This document shows positions 35,330-46,331 of a DNA stretch of 64,000 nt, in pieces. The stretch's first letter is position 1. Each line of letters opens with the position of its first letter. The notes below the pieces were generated by a model. That model saw nothing but the letters and a program-made list of their open reading frames with translations, did no database searches and was not told the origin of the DNA. A program made the position numbers and the translations under genes. This DNA comes from Ailanthus altissimus (lineage: Eukaryota > Streptophyta > Magnoliopsida > Sapindales > Simaroubaceae): NCBI GenBank assembly GCA_946807835.1, contig OX327695.1:28068501-28132500 (forward strand), written 5' to 3'.

Positions 35330-36280
35330 TAAGAGACATAAAAATCTTAATAAATTGACACTTTAAAAGATTATAAACCAAGTGATCCTCTCAAATGAAT
35401 TTGAGAGGAGGAGGAAGTAATATAGGGCCAGACCTTGGAATAACCACTCTTCGAGTTAGCTCTAACTCTAAATTTGCTACTTTTTGACCTAGTCAAATGG
35501 GTGGCAAAAAGTGATGTATTGAATAAAACAATTAAGTATTAGGCCTCTTTTAGGAGTATCCAGGTCAATTATGCAACATATGTGGCTTATTGCCACTTTA
35601 GTCGACAGCACGTTGCTTAATGCCACTTTGTTGGAGCCATACTTGGCTTAATTTAGAGACAAGGCAGGAAGCTTGTTCATCAAAATGTCCACTCGGTAGT
35701 TCCTTTTTAGTGGTTTTGTAGGCAGCATGGCTTAGTACAAAAGGAGTCTTACCTTACTTCATTTTCTAGATTGCTTCATTTTCTTGCTCACAAACCGAGA
35801 AGAAATAGAAACAATAGAACCAATTAAGAGAGAGAGAGAGAGAGAAAATAAAAAAATATATATTGAAAATGCGTTCGTTCGAGCGATTAAGATTATTTCT
35901 AATATTTCAATGAATAATAGATTTGAAAATTTAAAATATTTAATTTTTAGTGTTCATGATATATATTAATTTTAATATATATTTATAATTTATAATTAAA
36001 AAGATTACCAGTAATTAATAAACTCTAAATTTTCGATCCAACCTCAATTTAAGTATGCTTTTATTAGTTGATACTAATATATATATTATATGTTTTTAAT
36101 ACAACAAATTTCTGATTTAATTTCATGTTAAAATATTTATTTTGTCCATGATTTATTCTTAAATAAATAAATGTTATTATTAATTAATTATATTTAAAAA
36201 CACTCTTAGAATTTATTATAACATATTTATAATTATGTTACATATAAAAAAAAATTTGTTTTTGTGATATTATTTAGAAG
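35330..36280. other. AT-rich sequence with an (AG)n microsatellite
   Basis: An (AG)n run lies at 35827-35845. Otherwise no gene or clear transposon end is seen; the segment 35400-35760 is less AT-rich but unrecognised. Confidence 0.45.
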
Positions 36281-36284
36281 TGGA

Positions 36285-37525
36285 TCTCCAAATTCTACGC
36301 CACCATGAAGTAATATTATCATTCATTGATATTTGCTCATGTCATTGGAGGATAGTAGCAACACGGTGCCCGCTCTTAACAGTATACATTCCTTTCTCAT
36401 CAAAGTGCCAGCACACCCTACCAGCCTTAGAAGGATTAAGTCTGGGGATGGTAAGAATTAATTCAGCCTCTCCAAAACAGAAAACTTCTTTTATTAACTT
36501 TTCGTTCCTGCCTCTGCTTGGTATACATAGATCATAAATACATGCATCCATGGGAAGAAACTGAGGTGAAAAAGGTTTAAAGCAATGAGGTCGAGGAAGC
36601 CATCTATCATGGTAATTTTGGGCAGTATCACTCAAATTTAAACACCATCAAGAACCATATTCTATCACCTTATTTGCCCAAATGAGACCACGCCAAATGA
36701 AGGACGGTCTTGAACCTAAAGAAGCAATTATGGAAGAACTTCCAGATAAGTATCGGCTTCTAAGCATAGAAGCAACCAAGGAATCAAGATTGGTAATAAG
36801 AAGCCAACACTGGTTGGCTAACAAAGCTTGGTTGAACACTACTAAATCTTTAAAACCTAAACCTCCTTCTTCTTCTAGGCGACAAAGGCTCTCCCATTTT
36901 GTCCAATGAATTTTCTTTTCATTCAAGACCACCTTACCAAAACTTAGCACAAAATCTAGAAAAAGCTTGAAACAACTTGGAGTAAGTGAGGATAGTTTGT
37001 ATTACCGCCTTAATTAAAATTTCTTTCCCACCAATAGAAAAAGTTTCTCCTTCCATATCCTTGGAGCTTGGACCAAACGCGAGTCTTAATGTGCTTAAAG
37101 ATGGACTTTTTCTTTTTCCCTGCAAAAGACAGAAAACTAAAATATTTTTCATGGCAATAAACCCTTAAGACTCTCAGACAGATATTGATATCACGTTTAA
37201 GGGCCTCGCTGATCCCACCAATAAAAGCAATGGCGATTTTGGAGAAGTTAACCATATGCTCTAATGCTTGTTCGCATATATCGTTTAATAACCACACTAT
37301 CCATCGTCCCTGAAAAATAGAAAATTGTTATCAAGGAAGAAAAGATGCAAAACAAATATCAGTCATCTTTGCATTTCTAATCAAGCTAGATAAAGCGTCA
37401 GCACAAATTAGGAATAAATATGGAAAGGGATCATCTTGTGGTAACCCTCTTTGCAGCTTCAAACAATCCTTAGCTTCACCATTAAGCAAGATTAAATATG
37501 AAAACATTCTAACACATTGCATGAT
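36285..37525 (-). mobile_element. LINE (L1-type) relic, C-terminal half of the reverse transcriptase ORF
   Basis: On the minus strand, in order: LKLQRGLPQDDPFPYLFLIC (37331-37522, the RGLRQGDP polymerase block); SEALKRDI and KTRVWSKLQGY with SIGGKEILIKAVIQTIL (36990-37230); EEEGGLGFKDLVVFNQALLA and SRPSFIWRGL (36648-36950); and DRWLPRP and WHFDEKGMYTVKSGH (36342-36635). This is the normal collinear order of a plant L1 ORF2. The FADD active-site block is deleted, frames shift at least three times, and neither 5' nor 3' end is complete. Confidence 0.87.
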
Positions 37526-37539
37526 TTAGCAACCTAAAG

Positions 37540-38640
37540 AGAGTGAAAGACTAATTATAGCAACCTAATGGAGAGTGACTAGATTTTTCATTCAAAGAAA
37601 ATTCTACTGAGTAACCTTACAACATTGATACTATTTTTAATGCCCTTAGATTAAAGGTAGTGAATTCTCACTCTTAATTACAGTTAAGCTATTGTATAGG
37701 TTAAAAAGGAATAAGATGTGTTTGAATTTGATTGAAAATGTTATTTTCCTCTCATGGTTTAATACAACGTGAAGCATAACTATAAATACATAAGGTGATC
37801 CATTATTAGAAGCTTATATTGGCACATAATACACTTAAAAAATATATATTACAACTGTGATTCTTTAGCTGTTGGAGTCAAAGGACGTGAAGTGTGGAGT
37901 TTGTATTCAAGTTATATTTTCTTTCCTTGTTGTTGCGAACTTGTTTCCATCATTTCTTGTGACCTTCCTTTGGCCTTTAGAATTGTTTTGGGCGTCTGAT
38001 TTGCTATGGTATTAGCCCCCCTCAAGCTTGGAGTTGCCATGAAATGGAGGCCAAGCTTGGTTTGAAAAGTGGCGAATAATGACTTTGATAGAGGCTTGGT
38101 AAAGATATCAACAATCTATTTAGAAGGTGTGAACCTTTTTCTGATCAAACATTTAACCACTTTTCATAAATAAAATAATAGTCAAGCTCAACGTGCTTCG
38201 TGCTAGCATGAAAGACTAGATTCTTGGCCATATGTAGAGAACTCTTGTAGTCACAAATTAGGATTGGCGGTTGAGGAAGGACAATGTCAATGTCTTATAG
38301 CAAGTAGATAAGCCAAGTGATTTCAGTAGCAGAGGTAGCCAGAGAACGTTTTTCGTCTTCAACACTGGATTGGAAGACAGTTGCTTGTTTGGTGGAGCTC
38401 TAAAAGATGCAGTTGATGTCGAGGTATATACAATAGCCTGTTGTACTGCATCTTGTCCGAGGACAACCAGCTCAATCTGAGTCAAAAAAAAACCATAGAA
38501 TGTTAGTGAGCTTTGAATGAGAAAACAAAGACCATGACCAAGGGAACCTTTAAGATAATAGAGGATTCGTTTGACATCCTTAAGATCGGCTTTAGTGGGG
38601 TTTTGAAAACGTGGTGAAAGTGAAATCACTTGACAATTCT
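37540..38640 (-). mobile_element. Ty1/copia relic: RNase H end and possible 3' LTR
   Basis: The minus frame at 38258-38671 reads SPRFQNPTKADLKDVKRILY and YLKGSLGHGL, the copia block just after the polymerase, then decayed RNase H. Around 38040-38220 it continues with the terminal motif read as KHVELDYYFI and a LFTKPL-like piece, where copia polyproteins end. A G-rich tract (GAGGGGGGCTA, minus, near 38017-38027) could be the polypurine tract, so 37540-38010 may be a decayed 3' LTR, but no second copy is available to prove it. Confidence 0.72.
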
Positions 38641-38982
38641 GAAAGGCATACGTGCTGCTCAAGATTTCCATTTCAGTTCAGTTGAAGTCGAGTCTGATAT
38701 TGCTAGAGTGATCGTCAATGATATCATCTCAAGATCGTCGACTTCTTCTGAATTAGGATTTATTATTAATAAGATTGTGGATTGTCCGGAAGCTTTATCT
38801 TCATATAAAATTTATACACTCCCAGAATGCTGATAGTCTTGCAAAATTTGTTTTATGCTCAGATTCTAAAATCCCTTGGAGCTCTGTTATTCCAAGGGAG
38901 ATGGAGCCTATTGTATCGAATGATCTTCCTCCTTCCATTTTTTATTAGTAGAAGATTTTATTCTCAAAAAACAAATTCTAAT
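38641..38982 (+). mobile_element. 5'-truncated LINE insertion with RNase H end and A-rich tail
   Basis: The plus strand reads ILKGIRAAQDFHFSSVEVES and DIARVIVNDIIS, an RVT_3 RNase H domain, then after a frameshift NADSLAKFVLCSDSKIPW to a stop at about 38946. A short 3' UTR with TTTTATTCTC and an A-run follow. ACAATTCT before the start and ACAAATTCT after the A-run look like a target-site duplication with one extra A. It lies beside the copia relic on the opposite strand, so it inserted later. Confidence 0.72.
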
Positions 38983-38989
38983 TAGAATT

Positions 38990-39640
38990 ATAATGATGGT
39001 AAATAGCATTAATTATAATTAAAATAATACTGTAATATTTACAATTACAATTACAATAAAGGCAAGCAATGACAATAGTTACAAATGACAATAGTTATTA
39101 AGTAGTTTTATAGTTTATTATAAAATAATATTTAAATTATTTATAATTTTATTTATTTGAATTCTAAAAGTCATTAGAGTTTATAAATTTATTAGTTATA
39201 TGGCTTTCATAATAAATTATAGAGAAAATTTATAAAAATAAAATAAAAAGCTTTGAAATTTTTAATATTTATGAAAATTTATTATAAAATAATTAATCAT
39301 TGTTCTAATTATTTTATATATCTAATATTATACAAATACTAAGTTGATCAGGTGATTTCACTTAACTTTTTATTCATCTCAATACCTCATTGCCTTAACT
39401 CTTACATATTTTAAACTGATAATTTATTAAATTCATTTAATAAAAATAAAAAACCTTGTAATTTTTTTTTTAATTTGAATTAACATGAATTTCTAGGCCG
39501 CTACATTTGTTTTCAATTCATTTTAAACGTGGAAGCAGTCGTCGAAACTTCTGTCTGATTCTCCATGCATGCATGCAAACTTTTTAACTAAAGACTTTCT
39601 TTTTCATTAGATAAAAAGATGATGCATAACCAAAGCAACA
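38990..39640. other. AT-rich sequence before the tRNA gene
   Basis: Nothing coding or repetitive recognised, apart from generally high AT content. Confidence 0.45.
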
Positions 39641-39725
39641 GGGGTGGTGGCGCAGTTGGCTAGCGCGTAGGTCTCATAGCTTCTGAGTTATCCTGAGGTC
39701 GAGAGTTCGAGCCTCTCTCACCCCA
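39641..39725 (+). tRNA. trnM-CAU: Elongator tRNA-Met (CAT) with an 11-nt intron
   Basis: The acceptor stem GGGGTGG (39641-39647) pairs with the 3' CTCACCCC arm and A73 at 39725. The D arm (GCGC/GCGC), the anticodon CAT at 39675-39677, and a T arm with GTTCGAGCC are all present. The 11 nt GCTTCTGAGTT (39679-39689) after position 37 is the intron typical of plant elongator tRNA-Met genes and must be removed by tRNA splicing. Internal A box (GGCGCAGTTGG) and B box (GAGTTCGAGCC) serve as the RNA polymerase III promoter. This is a nuclear-type, not organellar, tRNA-Met. Confidence 0.97.
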
Positions 39726-39729
39726 GTCC

Positions 39730-39739
39730 TTTTTTTTTT
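39730..39739 (+). terminator. RNA polymerase III T-run terminator
   Basis: Ten consecutive T residues five bases after the tRNA-Met gene. Confidence 0.9.
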
Positions 39740-40445
39740 ATTCCCTTTAATATAATTCTTTTTAAAGTTAAAAGAAAAGAAATGTAAGATTAGGAGCTGC
39801 ACTTTCATTAAAAAAGAAAAACAAAAAAAAAAAAAAAAGAATTTCGTTCATATGTTCAGTATCATATGAACAGTTAGAGGATGAGAAAATAAAAAGGATA
39901 AGGTAAAATATAGTAATACTGCATTTCTCTTGGCCAGTTAACACTTATTATTTCCAGTTTTCCACTAATTCACATTATGAACTGTAACCCAACTAGTCGA
40001 TGGTGATCAGCACGATAGCTTAATCATAACATATAATTCAATGCAACTACTGGAATTAAAAGATTCCTTCGGTTATATTATTAAAAAAAAAAAAGCTGAC
40101 AATTAGTAACACAGCGTATTGGCTCAAAGTTGATTTTTGTTCAATTCAATCAATCTGAACAGCAGCACACATCAAACCTCAACCTACAAACTAAAAAGCG
40201 CATAATTTGTCTTCACAAAAACCGCGATGAAAGCAACTCAAACCTCCGCTTAACTTCTATATGACAACTTGGACTCAACTTTTATTTTGAAAATTTCCCA
40301 CCCGCTCCGTTCTGACTCGAAAAGTGTCCTAATCGAAATACTTTTTTCTATTTTAACCGGGTTTAAGAATTTTGGAACTCGACCTGAATTTGAAGTTGCC
40401 CACCTCTACATATAAGAACCCAAAACTTGTCTGGAACAATGATCT
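39740..40445. other. Intergenic sequence after the tRNA
   Basis: AT-rich with A-runs near 39812-39838 and 40081-40094. No gene seen. Confidence 0.4.
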
Positions 40446-40449
40446 GATT

Positions 40450-41170
40450 CCACGGTCAAGAAGCTATCGACAATGTTAATTCCAAAGCTAAATGTACGTG
40501 CTCCTCCCTTAATGAGCTCTCGACTCTGCCTAACTCACTGGCAGCAGAACCCAAGAAAGTTTGAATATTGCTGAAACTGCAACAGTATAAGAACGGATTG
40601 GAACTGATTTCAGTGGAAACAGTTGCGGAAGGCTTCAAAAGTCAATTGAAAAATAGACCAAATTACAAAAGCCTCAGAAAATTATTTAGTTTAATTTCCC
40701 GTGAACTTTTCCTGTTAAAATAGAGGGAAAATAGTCTCATTAAAAGGTGAAGAAGATGACTATATTTTAATTTCCTAACCAACCAATGTACGTACACAGA
40801 TCTACATCGAGAATTTCCAGATCACACCTCCTAGACTCCTCTGCGTGCTTCACATCTTCAAGTTCTTTAGAAGCCTCCTCAAATTTAAAGAGTCTTTTCA
40901 TTTTCCAATTGCTTACTTAGTTCATCCAACTATTCCACCGAAGAAAAATGGAGGAAAAGAAAGTTCAAGCTCCAAAGTGGTTAAGAAATAAAGTACAATA
41001 GCTCAATATAGCTCAAATAAAAGCCTGCCTTTGCGTTGGCGTTCAACCAGTTTGGCCTCAAGTGACTTACCCAACACGCCATCATCACTTAGCTTTGTTT
41101 TCAATGTCATACAGTCCTTTTCAATTGGCTGAACAATTAACCTACTAAAATTACCAATGTAATTTGAACA
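40450..41170 (-). pseudogene. Possible relic of a coiled-coil protein gene
   Basis: On the minus strand, short stretches read like a charged coiled-coil protein: CMTLKTKLSDDGVLGKSLEA (around 41040-41115), DELSKQLENEKTL (near 40880-40925), then one frame over EEASKELEDVKHAEESRRCD (about 40815-40880), and SAASELGRVESSLREEHVHL (about 40480-40545). They are separated by stops, and no complete splice model emerged. It could be exons of a decayed gene interrupted on its upstream side by the hAT element at 41179. Family not identified. Confidence 0.38.
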
Positions 41171-41178
41171 TGCATAGC

Positions 41179-42055
41179 TAGAGCTGACAATGGAGCGGAT
41201 TGAGGTGGGATCACATTTTTTATCTTTATATTTGTATAGGGTGAGATTTTTTATATCCATCTTATATTTGATTTATATAATTTTAGTTTGAAGTAGAAAA
41301 TTCTTAAATGAGGATAAAGATTCTTGTAAATATCTTAAACTCAATATTTTTTTAATTAATGTCTTAAAATATTCTTTAACTTTTACTAATTTAATTTTGT
41401 AAAATAATTTTTAACCCGTATAATCATAATATATTAAAAAACAATTATCCCAAATAAATTATTTTAAAATTCGAAGTTCTTTCACAAATTTTAAATTTTG
41501 ATAATTAAGAAATTTCATAAAAAAAAAATACTAACATCATAAAACTTCTACAAATAAATTTTTCATCTTTTGATTTAGAGTCTCATGTGATAATAAGTCA
41601 ATTTTTAATAAATAAATAAATTGGTGGAACGGTTAGCAAGAGACCAAATGTGACTAGATAAGTTTTTCCATTCTTCGTTTTAATTTCATATATGATACTA
41701 AATAAATATGTTTAATAAAAAAGAAAATGATAAGTTTTGGAATGTTTATATTTTATCAACATTAAAGAAAGAAAACTCATTTTTATTTCAATAACAAATA
41801 ATAGTGTTTAATTTTTTAAGGAGAATAAAGGTTATTATTAAAAAATTTTAATTGTGTTATTAAATCGGATTTTCGAGTTGGGTTTAGAGAAACCAAACCT
41901 TCTCCATCCTTAACTCGAATTTAATTTGGGGATAGATTAGTTTTTTCATACCCACCTCATCTCCAAAAAATAATAAAAAATACAACTCGAAATTCGCCTC
42001 ATTCGAGGCAGGTCCCCATGGAGCCCCGACTCCGTGAAAAATTATGTCACCCTTA
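41179..42055. mobile_element. Non-autonomous hAT-type DNA transposon
   Basis: The ends are inverted: TAGAGCTGACAAT at 41179 and, reverse-complemented from 42055, TAAGGGTGACATAAT. They are flanked by TGCATAGC (41171-41178) and TGCATAGT (42056-42063), an 8-bp target duplication with one mismatch, as expected for hAT elements. Next to the right end, GGAGTCGGGGCTCCATGGGG on the minus strand resembles the GC-rich subterminal dyad of a common plant hAT MITE. The 877-bp interior is AT-rich and has no transposase. Confidence 0.83.
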
Positions 42056-42063
42056 TGCATAGT

Positions 42064-43855
42064 AAGGTGCATAATTTGTATGAATTAGTTGTGTCTTGGG
42101 CAAGGTGATTCTTGGATGATTATCATGCTACCCAAGAGCAGTCGTAGGCTATGATCACTAAAGCGATCAGCAAAATAGAAGCCTCCTTATATGATGGCAG
42201 TGAAAGTTAATTCGGATACAGCTCTTGACAAGGTAAGGTAGTGTATTGTCTTGAGTTTTGTTGTGCGAAACCATGAAGTTACAATACTTCTTGCCGGTGC
42301 AGAAAAATAGATAGCCTTTATCCCGTTCCAATAGTTGAAGCTCTACTAATCCAATATGGTTTAGTAGCAATTCAATATCATGGGTACACTTCTGTTGAGA
42401 TTGAAGCAAATGCTACATCTGTCGGTAATAAATAAAATAAATTATATTTAATAAAATAAACATAACTCGTCTTATTCATAATTATATGTATAAAGATAGA
42501 AGATTATTTCAATTCTTTACTATGGCAAATCTTGATTTGACTGACTAAAATCTTCTCTATTATCCTCAACCTTCAAACTCAACGTATGTGGGCACATGAA
42601 TTTTTCCTTAATTTTTAAAATCACTAATACCCAAATTTAAGATAAGTGTAATAACCAAATTCTTTTTTCATGTAAGTATATGTAAAAAGAATTTTTTTTA
42701 ATTATAGTGGTTGTTATAATTTACTACTTCATACCTCACATATATAAATAAATCTCTCTTAAGTATTTAGAATTAGATTAAGATTAGAAAATTAGAGTTT
42801 GATTAAAATTAAGTTAGTAGAGGGACTACAAGACTCATGGGCTTCCTAACTTTAACTTAAAAGGTCTAGTCCTAATCATCTTATGATACACCAGTTCTTT
42901 TAAGTTAACCTCAAAGTATTCTACTAAAATCAAGTGTTGTACTCTAATAATCTATGTTATTAAGTAAAAGTCTATTTAATTAAAATTTATTTTAATTTAA
43001 TTAGGCTTAATCTTTAGACCGATAATAATCACTTAATTGACCATTTAATTGATGTTCATAATTAAAGTTAGGTCATAAAAAAAGTCTTACCTCTTTAATT
43101 ATTTTTTTGTCCCTAAGTCACTGAATGCTCTAATAATCACTTTTAATATGTCTATATTTGTAAATAAATTTATAAATAAATATTATTATTAAATAAATAA
43201 TTTCTTGAATAAACTATGTTCACAGATTCTAATGTTCAAATACTTCAAATAATTTAGATAAATATTATTTATTAGATTCTATCTTGCAAATATATATTCT
43301 TATGATCCATGAAATTATATCTCTAATCTATCGAGGTTTTAATCGTTTATATGGATCTCACTATGTGATAACTCAAAAGATATAACGCATGAATGTAAGT
43401 TCATTACCTGCTCAGGATTAATATCAATTAAGCTTATTAACGCTTTTACGAATTAAGATCTACGACATTTAGTTAACAAGATCGAAATTTATAGTAGTCT
43501 CGTTCAATATAATATATACACTAGTTTTTCTATTTGAAGTCTCTACTTCGATGATCAAGGTAAATTATCTACTATAAAAAGCAGAAAAATTACAACTTTA
43601 CATAATGAAATACCATTTTTCATTAATAATTGTGAACTAAATTTAATTTATAAAGAACTTGTGATATACACCCTCTGTATTATCATCATATACTTAATAC
43701 ATAGATCACATATTTTATAAATATAGGCTCATCAATATATGTTTAATTATATGTATGAATAAATTTTTATTAATAAAATAAAATATTATTTTACATACTT
43801 TAAGAGTATAAAATATTATATGTCTAATAGCATCATTTATCAATGTTACAAAAAC
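42064..43855. other. AT-rich sequence, no gene seen
   Basis: The open frame at 42167-42409 resembles nothing known. No LTR, tRNA or protein motif recognised. Confidence 0.4.
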
Positions 43856-43859
43856 ATTA

Positions 43860-44440
43860 CCTTATCACTCAAAATATACCATACCATTACAAAAATTATA
43901 TTAAATCTTAACTATTTATTATCTTTTTACTAATCTTTTCTTACATTACTATTTGTTCATAATTTATTAATGTAGTTTTTTTTAAAATAATGCTAAAATA
44001 ATTAAAATAATAAAAACTATAATATATTTATGTTATGATAGAAGGGTGAATATTTTACTTATTTATTTATATTTAAATATTTATTAATATTTAATATTTT
44101 TAATGCATTAATATTTAGTGTTCATTAGAAAGGCTAAATACATTATAAATTTTTATTATTTTTTAAACACAATTATTAAAAAATAATAAACCATAATGTT
44201 TTTATTCTTTCTTAAAAAGTAGTAAATATTAACGTATTTTAAGAAAATAATTAATAAATAAAATTTTTAAATATAAACCAAAAAAATAACTAAAATATTC
44301 ACCACTCTATCATAACATAATATATTATGTTTTTTATTATTTTAATTATTTTAGTATTATTTTTTAAAAATTATATTAATAAATTATAAAAAAATAGTAA
44401 TAATGATAGGGTGTAAAATGATATTGGGTGCGGTGTGTTT
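43860..44440. repeat. AT-rich foldback / MITE-like inverted repeat
   Basis: Sequence from about 43925 (ATAATTTATTAATGTAG) through AAAATAATTAAAATAATAAA and GTTATGATAGAAGGGTGAAT recurs in reverse complement between about 44230 and 44400, with the axis near 44170. The outer right end (TGATAGGGTGTAAAATGATA) has a weaker left match. Borders and target duplication are not resolved because of the extreme AT content. Confidence 0.62.
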
Positions 44441-44574
44441 AAACCATCCTAATATTTTATAAACTCACCTTTTTTTTAATAAAGTTCACATTTTGAATGA
44501 TAATGGGCAGAGTTATAACAGTATATAATCACTAAAATTGAAAAATTTTAATTTAATTTTATTTTATTAATCAA

Positions 44575-44870
44575 TTGGATCCACCGAAGCAATTTCCTCT
44601 AGACAAAATGAGGCTCTCGTTGAGAGATCTATTAGTGATTGGGCCACCCCTCCCCTCCTGGCAAAGAAAGAAAGGCAGGTTCAGGCGATTAATCAAACAA
44701 ATATTTCCTTCCCTTACTCAACCTCTATAAAAAGGCCCTTTCCTTTCTCCTTTTCATAATAATAAGGTCAGCTCCAGAACCGACAGAATTGCCCAATCCT
44801 ATCTTTCCTTTTCTTGAAGTAAGCCCCGAGCGGGAGCAACTTCTACAACAAAAGCATTTGCAATCTTATA
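44575..44870. other. Compositionally distinct segment, possible organelle-derived insert
   Basis: In the middle of AT-rich DNA, about 300 bp are GC-balanced with phrases such as GGGCCACCCCTCCCCTCC and AAGCCCCGAGCGGGAGCAAC, which recall plant mitochondrial intergenic DNA. No gene is complete in it. The assignment is by style only and could not be searched. Confidence 0.35.
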
Positions 44871-44879
44871 TTATATCTA

Positions 44880-46325
44880 TATCTGCTTTTTTTAAACAAC
44901 AGATATAAGAGATAAAGAGGGCAATTTCTTTTTTCGAGAACCACCTAAAGTTCCAACTAAAAAATAAAAAATAAAAAATAAAATGATTTTTCATTATCAC
45001 AATTGAAGTAATGGGCCTCCCAATTTCATTATAATAGATAATCTTACTTTATAAAACCTTTTTGTTTTTTAAATAAACTTGCCAATTGCTATACACTATC
45101 TTAACTTCTCAAATTTACATAGTTAAAATTTTAAAAATATATATATTTATTAATGATTAACTTAATTTTAACCATCAAAGGTTTTGCTAAAGTCAAATTT
45201 AGTTTCTATATTTAACAATCAAAGTTTAAATATTAAAAAAAATCATTTTTTTGTTAATTCTCTTGAACCTTAATTTTCTCTTCCACAAAATTAATTATGT
45301 CACTGTAAACTGATATTGAATACCAAATAAAAACTTAAAAGGAAAGAAGATGGGTTTTACTATAAATATATTTTATAAATGAGTTTAAAGATGGGTATAA
45401 TGAATAAACTCTATTTCATTTGATATTCTTTTAATTATATTATTGTGTCCATAATAGTAATTTATCTCTTGGGTATTTTTAATAATTAATAAATTTATTA
45501 GAAAGTAAGTTTATAAAGCATTACGGTGAATTTAAATAGTCCCGTCCAATGATATTTTATGAGTGATTTTGAGATAAGACCTAATATAAGTGTCAATTCT
45601 CATAATTTAATATTTAAATAGAAAAGGGGAAAAAAAAAACTCTTGTAATAAAATTAAAAGGATTATTTTTTTTTTTAATTTCATATTTTTCGTTTTCTTC
45701 TCATTCCAATTTCTACCACTTATGTTTTCTAACTGTCTACCATCGTTTCCTTAATCCCTTTCAATAATACGATCTCAGAACAATTGGTAATATTTCTTTT
45801 ATCAAATAATTATAGACCAAGACAAAAATGAAACCAAAGCATACGTGGTCTTAAGTTTGGAAATGAGCAACTAGCGAAGCTCCTCATCCTTACTATGATA
45901 TCATTCATATGATATGGAATTTATGAAAATTTTCACTAACTATTAATATGAGGCATTGATCACAACTTCCTGTAGAAGACCCTCCTCCGGACAGGATAGT
46001 TGGGAATTCATCTCATCATGGCTTCTTCTATCCTGCTTCTAAAATTTTAGTTTGGCATGATTAACATTTAACAAATAAGCACCAAAAGAATTACAACAAA
46101 CCACCATCCGATTTATTGCATACAGCAAATCAGATGAACTGAACTTTAATTTTAAGATTTGGAAGATCACCTGAAATATACATCTATACATTGTTTTGGT
46201 AAAAGCAATCGCAGAAATAGAACCATGAAAAATATGTCAGAATGGGATTGCTATATGCTGTACCAATAAAATAATCATACAGATTATATACAGTTTAATT
46301 TAATTGGCCAAATCAGCAGACTTTA
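44880..46325. other. AT-rich intergenic sequence downstream of the OPT gene
   Basis: No coding signal. The last ~250 bp probably include the 3' UTR of the minus-strand transporter gene ending at 46332. Confidence 0.45.
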
Positions 46326-46331
46326 TTTCAT

